64,000 bases of DNA from positions 1,257,738 through 1,321,737 of the forward strand of contig GG745332.1 in assembly GCA_000151295.1 (NCBI GenBank). Reading direction: 5' to 3'. The notes beneath the pieces were generated by a model. The model did no database searches. It had not been told where the DNA came from and worked only from the letters and a program-made list of their open reading frames with translations. The stretch comes from Allomyces macrogynus ATCC 38327. Taxonomy: Eukaryota > Blastocladiomycota > Blastocladiomycetes > Blastocladiales > Blastocladiaceae. This document shows, piece after piece, positions 51,504-62,529 of this stretch (positions are counted from its first letter, which is position 1; each line of letters begins with the position of its first letter). The position numbers and the translations under genes are program-made.

Positions 51504-54500
51504 CTACATCTCAGTGCGCTTGGCACGGTCCACAAACTGCGTAATCAAAGCGACCGACTTGACGCCATCGACCTCGATCCCACTACTCACGTCCACGCCA
51601 AACGGCCGCGTCACGGCAATTGCGCGCCGCACGTTATCGACATTGAGCCCACCCGCCAAGAGGAACGGCAGCCGCTCGCTCGCGGGCGACCCCTCGCCCT
51701 GCGCGACAAGCGACGGGACAACGGTCCAGTCGAACGTCTGCCCACTGCCACCGTGCGCCGAATCGAGCAGCGCGAGATGATGCGGCCCGTCACACACCTC
51801 CGCGGGCTTGCTGGTATCGACGCGCGTGACCTTGATCACGGGCACGGGCAGGTAGGTCGCGTACTCGACGGGCTCGTCACCGTGCAACTGCACAACGTCA
51901 ATCCCCGTCTCGCGGACGACACGCGCAATCTCAACGAGCGGCTGGTTCTGGAAGACGCCCACGACGAGCGGGCGCTTTGCGGCGAGCAGGCCCGCAAGGG
52001 CCTCGGACGCGACACGCGCCCAGGTGCTTGGCGACGCCGCAGCGTCGGTCTCGGCATTGGTCGCGCCCGCGGCAGCGGCCACGAGATCAGCACGGCGCGG
52101 GACGAGCGGGAGGGTTGGCGGGTTCGGGTGGAGTGCCTGCACGATCGACCGCGTCGAGGCCACGTCCACGTACCGCTTGGTGCCCGGCACATGAATGATG
52201 CCAACGAAATCGGCACCGGCGCGCGCGGCCGCAACAGCATGCTCGACGGTGCGCACACCGCAGATCTTGACGAGCGGGAACGTGAGCGGGCGCGGACTGG
52301 CTGGGACATGGACCGCCGGCAGGCCCCACAGGTCGCGCACGAACGCGCGCTTGTCGTTCGACCGCATCAGTGCTTCGCCAACCAGTACGGCCTGAACACC
52401 ACCGGCCAAGTACGGCTCCACGTCCTTGCGGCCCCAGATCCCGCTGAGCGCACAGACAATCACGTCCTTCGGCACTCCCTGCGCGACGGTCGTCGTTGTC
52501 GCCATGTCCACATCAAACGTGTGCAGATTGCGGTTGTTGATCCCGACGACACGCGCACCGAGCTGCAGCGCGCGCGCCATTTCGTCTTTGCTGTTGACCT
52601 CGACCAGCGGCTCCATGCCGAGCACGCGCGTGATGTTGATCAATTGCCGCAGTTCCGCGTCTGTGAGCATGGCCACAATCAGCAGTACCGCATCAGCGCC
52701 CGCGAGCCGCGCCTCGAGAATCTGGTATTCGTCAAAGACAAAGTCCTTGCGCAGGACCGCGGGCCGCTGGTCGCCCATTTGCGTCAAGAGCACATTGTGC
52801 ACGGCCTGCAAGTCGGCCAAGTCGCCCTTGAACCACGTCGGTTCTGTGAGCACCGAAATAACCGACGCGCCCGCACGTGCATACTCGAGCGCCTGCAGCG
52901 GCGCATTGGCCGTGCCGTCAATGATCCCCTTGGACGGACTCGCACGTTTGACTTCGGCCATGACGGCCGGCGCGTGCGGCGGGTTCCGCAGCCGGTTGTA
53001 GAATGAGACGGGGCTCGCTGCGGCGCCGACGGCCACGAGCTGACGCAGTTGCGCGAGCGACTGGCCGGGGCGTTGCTGCGCGGCAGCAACGTCCAGGCGC
53101 CGCTGCCGGTAGATGCGCTCGAGAATCGTTTCCTTGGGCTTGGGCTTAGCCGACGCGGCGCCATTGGATTTCGGCGCCTGGTCCACGTCCATAGCGTCCG
53201 ACGCCGCCGCCGCTTTGGCCGCCGGCAGGGCGCGCGACGTCGTGGCCTCGGCCACATCGGGCGACGACGGCACGATCCCGCGCGTGATGCGCGCGTCCTG
53301 CTCGCTCCACTTGCCGCCGCGCATCTGCATAAAGTTGCGAATCATCGCGTGGCCGTGCTGCGACATGACCGATTCCGGGTGGTACTGCACGCCCTCGACT
53401 GTAAACTCCTTGTGGCGCACGCCCATGACGAGCCCGTCAGTGGTCCACGACGTGACTTCGAGACAGTCTGGCAGCGTCGCCTTGTCGCCCGCGAGCGAGT
53501 GGTACCGCGTCACGGCGAAATTCTGCGGCAGGTCCGCGTAGAGGCCCTTGCCGTCGTGCGTGATGGTCGACGTCTTGCCATGCACAATACTGCCGGCGTA
53601 TGTGACGGTGCCGCCGTAGAGATGGAACATGGCCTGCTCGCCGAGACACACGCCGAGAATCGGCAACTTGCCCGCAAATTCCTTGATCACGGCGAGCGAA
53701 ATGCCCGAGTCGGCCGGGTGGCCCGGACCGGGCGAAATGACAATGTTCTTGAGGTTCAGCTTCTTGATTTCGTCGAGCGTGACCTGGTCGTTGCGGTAGA
53801 CGACGACATTGGCGCCCTCCTGGCACAGGTACTGGTAGACGTTGAACACAAACGAGTCGTAGTTGTCGATGAGCAGCGTCACGTCGGTCCACTTGGCGGG
53901 CGTCAGGTTATAAATGGCATTGGCCGACTGCAGCGTCGGCAGGTTCGTGTAGGTCTTGACGACGGGCGCAGGCGCCTTGGCGTTCGCGTCGGCACTGGCA
54001 CTGCCGTTGGCCACGGCCACGGGCCCGACGAGCGCCGACCCTTGCTGCTGCAGGTCAAAGTAGTAGTCCTCGGCGCGCTCGAGCGCCGTGATCGACGACT
54101 TCATCTTGTTGATCGTCTCAACGTACTCGTCCTCTTGGTTCGAGTCGTAGACGATGCCACCGCCGGCCTGCAGGTAGGCACATCCGTCCTTGAAGACCAT
54201 GGTGCGAATCGCAATGCACGTATCCATGCCGCCCGAATAATCGAAGTGCCCGACAGCACCCGCATAAATCCCGCGCTTGGTCTTTTCGAGATCGCGAATC
54301 AGCTCAATCGCCTTGACCTTGGGCGACCCCGAGACGGTCCCCGCCGGGAAAATCGACCGGAATGCCGTAAACTGGTTCTGTTCCGGGCGCAGCTGGCCCG
54401 AGACGACCGAGACAATGTGCATGACGTGCGAGTACTTTTCAATGTGCATGAGCGACTCGACTTGCACCGTCGCCGGATCACAAATGCGGTTCACGTCGTT

Positions 54501-55723
54501 GCGGCCCAAGTCCACGAGCATAATGTGCTCGGCGCGCTCCTTTTCGTCGCTGAGCAAGTCCTTGGCCAGGGCATCGTCCTCCTCGGCCGACCGCCCACGG
54601 CGCCGCGTCCCGGCAATCGGGTGCGTATAGACTTTGCGGTCATCGACTTTGGCGAGCATTTCGGGCGACGCGCCGACAATCTGGAAATCCTTCATGTGCA
54701 AGTAGAACATGTAGGGCGACGGGTTGAAGGACCGCAGCTGGCGGTAGGCGTTGAACGGGTGCAACGCTGTCGGGCGAGCCACACGCTGCGACGGCACGGC
54801 TTGGAAAATGTCGCCCTCGACAATATGGTGCTGTAGTGACTTGACAAAGCCCATGTACCCGTCCTTGCCGACATTCGACACGGGCTCGGCGCGCGCGTGA
54901 CGCGGCGGGATCGGCGGTTGCGGCGGCAGCGGCACATAGTCACGCGTGAGCGTCGCGACCAGGTGGCCCAGCCGTGCGCGCGCGTCGGCGTGCTTGAGCT
55001 CGATGTACGCTGCAAGCTGCGAGTCGGGCACGTCAGCGGCGGGCACTTTGATGTGCGTGACGACCTTGATGACATGGTGCAGGTGGTCAAAGACGACGAG
55101 CGAGTCGCAAAACAGGAACACGGCCTCGGGTAGGCCGAGCTGGTCCTCGAGGTCGCGGCGCGTCCTTGGCTCAAAGTACTGGATGCAGTCGAACGTGACA
55201 AAGCCGACGGCGCCACCTGGATATGGAGTTCGAACGTCAGCGTGATGGGTGGAGAAGGAAGGGGAGGAAGAGTCGAGCAAACAAGCGTACCCGTAAAACT
55301 CGGCAAGCTGGGCACCGGCACAAACTCGACCTCGCTCAGCTCGCGCTCGAGCGGGATCAGCGGGTCACCGTGCACGCGATACGCCGGGCCGTCGCCCGTG
55401 ATCAGAATCTCGTACGGGTTGGCACCAATAAACGAGTATCGCCCCAGCTTTTCGCCGCCCTGCACCGACTCGAGCAGGAACGAATAGTCGGCATGGTGCG
55501 CGACCTTGAGATACGCCGTGACGGGCGTGAGCAGGTCGGCCGACAGCGTCGCAAATACAGGCAGGTAGACGGATTTCTTGGTCGGGTCGTTGCGCACGCG
55601 CGCAAGCGCGGGGCGAATGTGGTCGACCACCTCGGCGGGCGAAAGCTGCAGCTGGACTGACTGGGGACGACGCAAGCAATCATGGTGCGGTCAGCAACCT
55701 CAATGCACTTGATCCTGCCCCAT
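51504..55723 (-). CDS. Tetrafunctional tryptophan-biosynthesis protein, TrpE-TrpG-TrpC-TrpF fusion
   Basis: One gene encodes anthranilate synthase components I and II, indole-3-glycerol-phosphate synthase and phosphoribosylanthranilate isomerase. Exon 1 (55,723-55,709) is MGQDQ; introns at 55,661-55,708 and 55,217-55,290 precede a single exon of about 1,238 codons. TrpE (about 55,660-54,050) has LLESVQGGEKLGRYSF (Trp feedback site), KSLQHHIVEGDIFQAVPSQR, DLGRNDVNRI and FPAGTVSGSPKVKAIE. TrpG (about 53,890-53,320) has LLIDNYDSFVFN, SPGPGHP, the catalytic Cys in GVCLGEQ and YHPES. TrpC (about 53,140-52,330) has MAEVKRASPSKG, VLRKDFVFDEYQI, LVEVNS and GINNRNL. TrpF (about 52,280-51,504) has VKICGVRT, VVQLHGDE and VDVSSGIE. 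Linkers are Ala/Ser/Lys-rich. Fungi normally have TrpG-TrpC(-TrpF) fused and TrpE separate; all four catalytic cores look intact here. Confidence 0.93.
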
Positions 55724-56320
55724 GAAAAGGCCGAGAACAACAACAAACCATGGTTGTGGCGGTGCTGGAGCGTGGGTTCAAGAGATGCCTGCTGTCGTCC
55801 AAGTATCGTGGCGTTGGTGGTTGAACGGGATCACAGCGCACAGGGGCACGGCGGGCGGGAGGTCGACTTGAGAAGCGACCTTGCTGGAGACGCGCTGCCG
55901 TCCTTTTGTGTTGCGTGCAGCTGGCGGTTGGTGGTGGGGGAGAGAGAGGGGTTGGGGAGGTCGGCGACTCGGCGGCTGTCGGTGCCGACAACGTTGGCGC
56001 GGTGCGACCAGACTCCGAAGATCACCAGTTTTGTGAATCAGCCCTGATTACGGCAACGGCCTGGCCGTGCAAGAGAGGAAAGAAATCGCACATGTCCGAT
56101 TTTTGTGAAGGGTGTCTGACGCAAACGACGACCAAGCATGTGATCAACGAGATGGGCAGGGCGCCACGTTCATACACGTGCATCCTTATGCTTCGTGATC
56201 TGCCTCGCGTCGGCCCTTCTGCTGCTGCTGCCCAACCGCATCGGTTGTTCCACTCCAGTCACTGCAACCCGGACCGCGCCGACTTCGTGCATTCAGCAAG
56301 ACCAACCCCAGCTACCGGTC
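55724..56320. promoter_or_regulatory. Divergent intergenic region between the Trp fusion and ARP10
   Basis: About 600 bases with both promoters expected. I do not see a convincing TGACTCA general-control site, and no gene is supported. Confidence 0.4.
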
Positions 56321-57921
56321 ATGGCGCTGAACAAGGAGGAGCGCTACGTGTTCCTCTCGCCCGGCTCAGCTGGCACGCTCGCCGGCCCAACCAGCGCGCT
56401 CGAGCCCAAATGCAAGGTAGACCAGCACCGCCCAATCATGATTTCGACAGTGATCTGGCGTTCGCGACATGACCAAGATCATGCGCAAGGCTCAGGCTAC
56501 GAGGTCATGCCCTGATTTCTCCCTCGATATAACGACCACGCCCCATATTAGAGATACCCGTTTGACCGGAGCGAGGACCGGCCGGCACCGATTGATCGAG
56601 GACTTGTTCAGGATTGGGACGCTCTTGGCCAGCACTGGTCCGTCTCTGTTCTCGCCATTTCGCCCGCGCGCCGAACCGACCACTCATCAACCTGTGCGGC
56701 GACCTTGCAGGTCGTCGGTGCTCACCGACCACCTCGGCATTTCCAAGGCGCAAGGCGACCACCCGATTTTCTTGCTCGTACCCATGGCCTGGAAAAAGTC
56801 GGACGTGGAACGCGCGGCCAAGATTTTGTTTGAGACCTACCGCATCCCGGGTCTCGCCCTCGCGCCTGAACCCGTCGCGGCGCTCTTGGGAGCCAACGCT
56901 GTGACGGGCCTGGTAGTGGACATTGGATTCACCACGACCAGTATGCCTTTCCATTGTCAGAGTTATCCATTTGAGGGCTTAGATTGTTTGCTCACGACTT
57001 GTTTTTCCCTGCTTTAGCCGTTACCCCGATCGTCGAGACCAACGCGATCCGCCACGCTGCCCAAATCGTGCCCGTCGGGACCAGCGATATGATTGCTCGG
57101 CTCCAGGCCCTGTGCGCCAGCAAGCAACCCGACCTGAACGTTGACGCGGCCGTGGCGCTCGCGGCCTTGAAGAGCAAGCTCCTCGACGCGACGCCGCCGT
57201 CTGCCCCGCTCACGGCATCATCTTCCGCGGCGGCAGCGAGCAAAAAGGCAGCTCCACCAACGACCAGCTCGCTTCTCGCCGAACTCACGGCGTCGTCTAA
57301 TTCGGCAGGCGCGTCGTCGGCCGACGACCAGTCCAGCCAACCGTCGTCGCCTGCTGACTCTGGCCCGAACCACGCCAGTATCGCGGCCAAGATTGACCCG
57401 ATTCTGCGCCGCCAGGCCGTCGACGACGTGCTCTTCACCGGTGCAGCGAAATCGCTCGTTGATGCAATGGCCGCGGCCGTCGCTGCCGTTGAGCCTGCGG
57501 TCCGCGCGAGCGTCTTGGACGCGGTGCTCTTGACGGGCGGCGGTGGCGCCCTGATTGCCAATCTCAAGGAGCGCGTGCAGCTCGAGTATGTACAGCAGTA
57601 CCTGCCCGTGTCGACGCGCGCTGGCGAGTACCAGCCGCGCGAAGTCACGTTCCGTGGGTTGCCCGAGTACCTCGAGGCCTACCAGGACCACGTGGAATGG
57701 GCCGCGTACCTCGGCGGGTCGTTGCTGGCCAAGGTGCGTTGCGATGGGGCCAAAACCTCCGTGCGAGCGGCGTGGAACAGTTGGACTGATTGCGTCCCGT
57801 GTCCCTCTTTCAATGTAGCTCATGTTCCCGGACACCAAGAGCTTTGTGCTGCGCGACGAGTTTGACGCGGGCGGCGCGTCAGTCGTGCACACCAAGGCGT
57901 TTGGCGGCATCTCCGTTTGAG
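56321..57921 (+). CDS. ARP10: Actin-related protein, Arp10/Arp11-like (dynactin pointed-end)
   Basis: Exon 1 starts at ATG 56,321 (MALNKEERYVFLSPGS). Several short exons follow between about 56,380 and 56,720, and my splicing of that part is incomplete. The recognisable core reads HPIFLLVPMAWKKSDVERAAKILFE and IPGLALAPEPVAALLGANAV, then LVVDIGFTTT, the second phosphate-loop strand, and after an intron VTPIVETNAIRHAAQIVP. A Ser/Ala-rich insert of about 60 residues (57,190-57,360) is followed by the subdomain 3-4 region VLLTGGGGALIANLKERVQ and the C-terminal EWAAYLGGSLLAK. A last intron at about 57,732-57,813 leads to the stop at 57,919. Motif degeneration and length fit Arp10/Arp11 better than actin or Arp1. 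In the family it caps the dynactin Arp1 filament. Confidence 0.7.
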
Positions 57922-58298
57922 TCTCTCTCGCTTCTCGCGACGCACTGATGATGTCGCTGTCAAAGAATTCTGGTGGTCAACAATGCCGATTTTTGTTGCT
58001 GGGTCGAGCTCGTCTGCCTCTCATTATATCCTGTGAGCCCTTCTCGGCGGCAATGGACCGCAAAACGGGCCGGTTTTCGTCAGCTTCAGTGCCGATAAAA
58101 ATTGTCTCTTTGTGATGCTCTGCATGTCGACGCGCGCCCCTTCATCGGCGTTCGGATCGGGTGGAATCCAGTTTGTGGCCACTTCAGTCTCCTTTCTCTT
58201 CATCTTGACACCTGGTGCTAATTACACGCAAGAAAACACACTCATCAACAAGCTCACCCGGCCCGCAACTCGCTGCATTCGCATCGTTGTCCGTCAAC
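57922..58298. other. Intergenic between ARP10 and the RING gene
   Basis: About 380 bases, more AT-rich than its surroundings. It likely holds the promoter of the RING gene. No gene supported. Confidence 0.4.
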
Positions 58299-60793
58299 AT
58301 GGAGTTTGCTCGCGACCTGGCCGCGCTCGCCGGGCGATGGGCAAGTAACACGGCGACAAGCACCACGACTGCTGTTGCCGGCCTGGGCACCGTGGCCACG
58401 GCAGTTGCCGCAACGAGCATCGCGACTCTTTCGAGCGCAGCGTCGGCAAGTGCCAAGGGACCAGACGCAGCAGCCGCGACCGCGAGTGTAGGGGCAGGGA
58501 CTAGCGCCGGTGTCGGCGCTGGTGGCATCGCATCGGCGACATCAACCCTTGCCAGTGAAGCATCAGCTCGTGTTTTACCGTTTCTGAAAGCGGCCGCAGC
58601 GGCCGTGACGGGCGCTGGCTCCAGTGACGCGACTCTGACGGCGGCAGGATCGGCAGCGGGACATGGGGCAACAGCAACGATGGCGCGCAGCACGCCGCCG
58701 CCCGTGCTCTTGGCATCGGCGATGGCCTCGCAGCCGACACTCGTCGACTTTATCACGTCGCGGACCGTGCAGTTTCTCGTGCTCCAGGCGATTGCCGTCA
58801 ATCGGATTCGCGATGTCGCTGGTATGCCGTCTTGTTGATGGCTGGCGACAAGCGTGATCGCTCCTCGAAGACTGACGCTGGTGTACGCCGAGTGTAGCCC
58901 CGCGTCGCCCGCGCCGACTCCCGCAATGGGCGCACCTCGCCCTGCGCGGCCCACTACTCGTGCTGCTCGCGCTCAACGCCATTGACCTGTGGACGCGACT
59001 CGTGGTCACGGACCTCGGCCACAAGTGGCGCCTCGATGCCGTGCATGCATGGGCGACGGGCACGTGGCCAACCCCCGAGGCGCTCGCCGATGCGCTCGCC
59101 GCGCCCGCTGCCGACACGCTCTACAACGGTTTCCGACTGATCTGCGTCGCCGCCAACCTCGACGTCTTTTTCCAATGCCTCGAGCGTAACACGAACGGCG
59201 ACCGCAGCTCGGCCTCGAGCGACCGACACAGCTTACTCGAATGGGGGACTCTTGACGCACCTCTACGTGCGCGGTCCTGACATTCTCGTGATCACGCTGC
59301 TGCACTGCATCGAAACGATGCTCCTACAAATCATGGCTCTCGTCGGGTGGGACAACAAGTTCCGCCTGATCCCAACCTCCATCACGGGCTTACTCGCGCT
59401 CGCGCACTTTGTCGCGCGGTACGACGCGCCCACCTACCCCGCACTCGTCGCAATCCCGAAATGGCCCGAACTCTTCTGTATCGTCATTTCCGGGATCGTC
59501 GCGACCGTCTACCTGTGCGCGCACGTCGCCACGCGCGGCCGGTTGCGGCAGCGGCCCGCAACACCCACCATGGCCGCACTCCCCACCCTGGCGGACTCGT
59601 ACTCGGTCGCCGTGTTCAAGGTCGGCGGCGCGTGCCTCGATGCCGCGGGGTCCGCGCCGCTGCGCAACGAGGAACCGCCCGTGATTCTTGTCGCGCCGCC
59701 ATCAACCAGGTCGGGGAATCCGTTGACGGCATCTTCAGCCGCACTCTTGGCCGACCCGGTCGTGGCCGTTCTCTCACAGTGGTCCGACGCGGTCCTTACG
59801 GCCGCGGACGCCCCGGGGACCGCGTTCCGGCGCGCCGAGGTAATGCACCGCGACGAGGAACCGGCACGCGTGCAAGTGACAGTTGGGCGGCGTACGCGCC
59901 CACGCACGCCGCGGCTCTTGCTCGAGGCGGTCGTGGAAGTCGTGCGGCTCGTTCGATTGGATGTGGTCGTGCATCTCGCGACGCGGGTTGCGCGGCTGGT
60001 CGCGCGGCTCGCGCACCAGCTCGGGTTTCCACGACGTAGCCGGAGTGGCGGGCAGAGTGCGGATCCAGCAGGCGCGGCGCGCGCGCTCGGGCTCGAGCTG
60101 GATGTGGCTGCGAGCCACGAGCTCGCGAAACGAGTTGCAGCGGTGCTTGACGGCGACGACGAGGATGACGAGACGTATATCCCGTCCGAGTACGAGCGCG
60201 ATTCGTGCGATGAGGTGGAGGTGGACGAGGACGGCGCGCTATTGCTCTCCGAATCCGAGTCCGAATTGCATTCCGAGTCGGACGAAACGGACCTCGACCA
60301 CGACGATGACGGCGAGCTGTACCGCGAAGTGTTCCACCTCGCGCACGACTTACAGTTCCCCGTCGTCGTTCCCGAACCACCAGAACCGCCGCAGACGCCG
60401 GCGCGCGCAAGCGCATGGCCGTCGTCGTCGTCGGGCTCGCCCGCAACTCCAGTCGCGCCACCGCTCGCGCAAGCGCCAACCCCACGCGTGCGTCCACGGA
60501 CCCGGTCACAGACATTTGCCTGGGCTATGGACCAACTGAGCCCGCGGACATTGAATAGCGCCACTGCCGCGGCTGCCGAGAGTGACCACGAGGACGAGGA
60601 CCAGCTCGTGCTGACGACGGCGCTCGGCATGTGCGTCGTGTGCCAGACGAACCCGCGCGCGATTGTGTTGCGCCCGTGCAATTGTCTGGTTGTGTGTGAC
60701 GAATGTCGCGAGGCCCTCGCGGCACGCCGGTTCAAGACGTGTCCGACGTGCCGCCGCCCCGTGACGGCATTTTGCAAGGTTTATCAACCTTGA
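58299..60793 (+). CDS. Multi-pass membrane RING-finger E3 ubiquitin ligase (Asi-like)
   Basis: Exon 1 starts at ATG 58,299 and encodes an Ala/Thr/Ser-rich N-terminus and a first hydrophobic segment. An intron (about 58,821-58,907) joins LRGPLLVLLALNAIDLW, and a short intron (about 59,188-59,233, donor gtaaca) joins LLTHLYVRGPDILVITLLHC. Two to three more membrane helices follow (LLALAHFVARY; LFCIVISGIVATVYLCAH). The cytosolic or nucleoplasmic part is acidic and disordered (EDDETYIPSEYERD). The C-terminus is a C3HC4-type RING: CVVCQTNPRAIVLRPCNCLV, then CDECREALAARRF and CPTCRRPV, ending in KVYQP. The pattern and the extreme C-terminal position match yeast Asi1/Asi3, inner-nuclear-membrane ligases for quality control. 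Localisation is inferred. Confidence 0.78.
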
Positions 60794-61606
60794 GAGCGAT
60801 GGCTGTCATATTGAAGCGCGGTGGGGTCGTTTCCTGTCTATATACAACATCATCCATTCATCCGATTCATCCGATTCATGGGGCGCTGTCTTCGCGTCGC
60901 TCTCGATTTCCTTGGCGCACGCCATTGTTCCTCATGGCAAACTGGAAGAGTCGTATCCAGATAGCTCCCAAACCATCAGTGTCGCAGGATCGTTCCCTCA
61001 AGACTCATGTTCAACTTGGTCTCGATCTGCAGGCACTGTGTTCATCTCACCGCACAGCGCCTGGCAGCAGTCGCTCCCAGTTAACTTCGTGAATCGCGCC
61101 ACCTGCGCCCATGTGCATAAAACAGCAACCAAGTCGACCGAGCAGCAGCGCATCATCCAGCTCAGGTCGATCAGGTAGCCGTGGGATCGCGTCGTCCGCT
61201 TCAAGTCGGCTGAGCAGCAGCGCACTATCTACTTCAAATCGACAGAGTAGCAGTGCATCGTCTATCAGCTTGAATGGCGACATATCATGCATCACAGTTG
61301 TGCGCATGCCTGGGGCCAGGGCATCACCAGTGGCAGGCAACTCGACAATCCTGTCATGAACGGCCGTCAGCTCAAGGCGCAGCACAATGTAAATCACATC
61401 AAGCGCGACTATGAGCGTCACCAGGATCCTAGGACCCTGTCAGTCGAGCAGGAAGCGTCGCAGTGTGCGCAATCGCCAGCACCTCGCCAAACCGCCAGGG
61501 AAACAATTGCGACGGCAAGTACCAGTGAAAAAGGATGGCCAATGCAAGCAGCCACAAAACCCGTTGACGTTGCAGCAACAGCAGGCTGGCACCAGGCCAT
61601 TCAAAT
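60794..61606. other. Gene-free left flank of the Fanzor relic
   Basis: No intact gene. It has a short ATTCATCCG tandem repeat (about 60,853-60,880) and an imperfect Ser-codon-rich tandem repeat (about 61,130-61,260). The sequence at 61,400-61,606 may hold eroded N-terminal Fanzor coding sequence, but I cannot follow the frame. Confidence 0.4.
61130..61260 (+). repeat. Imperfect short tandem repeat
   Basis: Three diverged copies of a GTCGRCYGAGCAGCAGCGCA-like unit followed by TCAAGTCG, spaced about 50-70 bases. In one frame it encodes Ser/Ala-rich repeats. It has no spacer regularity of a CRISPR array. Confidence 0.5.
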
Positions 61607-62529
61607 TTGATTACTGTATTTGAGGCCACAAACGCTCAAGTCCGCAACATTCTCGCCGGAATTGTGCCGCCCAACTACATTCGGGACAAGGTCCAGACGT
61701 GGGACAAGCAGATTGACGATCTGGCCCAACGAGAACAATGCATGATTTGGGACATGGTAGGGCACGCACCAGGCATCTCATGGGTCAGTCGGCCTTGACC
61801 AAGCAAATGATGCAGTTTTGGACCTGGAGCCTGGCACTCAAGTCCTCCATGGACAGCAAGCTGACGCTTGAGACGCATTGGCTCAGTGACATTCTCGCCA
61901 CAACCACCAACATTTTGTCAAGGCTTCGTGGCGCCATGCAGCGCGTGCTGTCTTCATTTTTCGCAAAGATGGAGTTTTGGAAAAAAGAACCACGAGCACT
62001 CATTTTGGCTCGGCTCACCAGGCCCATGGACAATACCACCAGGCCGCCGCTCATCATGTTTGGCGCTTCTGGTGCCAACAACCCGCGCGGTTGCATCATG
62101 CCCATGATGCAATTCATCCGGCAGCTGGCACATGGTAGGGCCAAGCTGATGCTCATCAGCAAGTACGACACATCATGCAAGTGTGCAGTCTGTGGGGATG
62201 ACATGGTCCAGTATTGACATTCGTGGGGGTCCAAGCACTGCCCAACTTGCCAACAGGTGCTTTCGCATGACCGAAACGCCGCCTTCAAGATGTTCAGGGC
62301 AGGCGTCCGAAATGGTTTATGGGCTGCAGATGTTCCCGCTGCTTGGACCAACAGCGGCCGCCCGCTCCTGTGTGACTGGCGGCAAAATCATGGCGATGGA
62401 GCGCAACAACAGGGTGGTGCAGGTGGTGGTGGCAATAACTGCAGCAGAAGTGACAACGATGAGCTGCGCTTGCTGCCACCAACTGCTGCTGAGGATCAGC
62501 AATGTGCGCGTGACAGTGAGCCCGACTGA
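61607..62529 (+). pseudogene. Decayed Fanzor (TnpB-like RNA-guided nuclease family) coding region
   Basis: The segment 61,738-62,529 reads in one frame with a single TGA at 62,215-62,217. Before it: a helical stretch (LSRLRGAMQRVLSSFF), RPPLIMFGASGANNPRG, then ISKYDTSCKCAVCGDDMVQY. After it: HCPTCQQVLSHDRNAAFKMF. Two CxxC pairs followed by HDRNAA are the split zinc finger and RuvC-III Asp motif of IS605 TnpB and eukaryotic Fanzor proteins; the preceding block parallels their RuvC-II to zinc-finger spacing. The N-terminal piece (61,607-61,798) is in another frame. The usual DEYRTS is ISKYDTS, and a RuvC-I DPG is not visible. A Gln/Gly-rich tail leads to a second TGA at 62,527. The element is therefore inactive. 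The first stop fits CGA to TGA decay. Confidence 0.72.

Noticed and set aside
53049..54836. 595-codon plus-strand frame opposite the Trp fusion
   Set aside because: It is antisense to the conserved TrpE/TrpG domains with no protein similarity, a GC shadow.
59188..59252. Apparent frameshift in the RING gene
   Set aside because: A short intron beginning gtaaca and ending cacag joins the two frames in phase.
61130..61260. CRISPR-like repeat array
   Set aside because: The copies are diverged, irregularly spaced and in a fungal nuclear context. No direct-repeat/spacer pattern exists.
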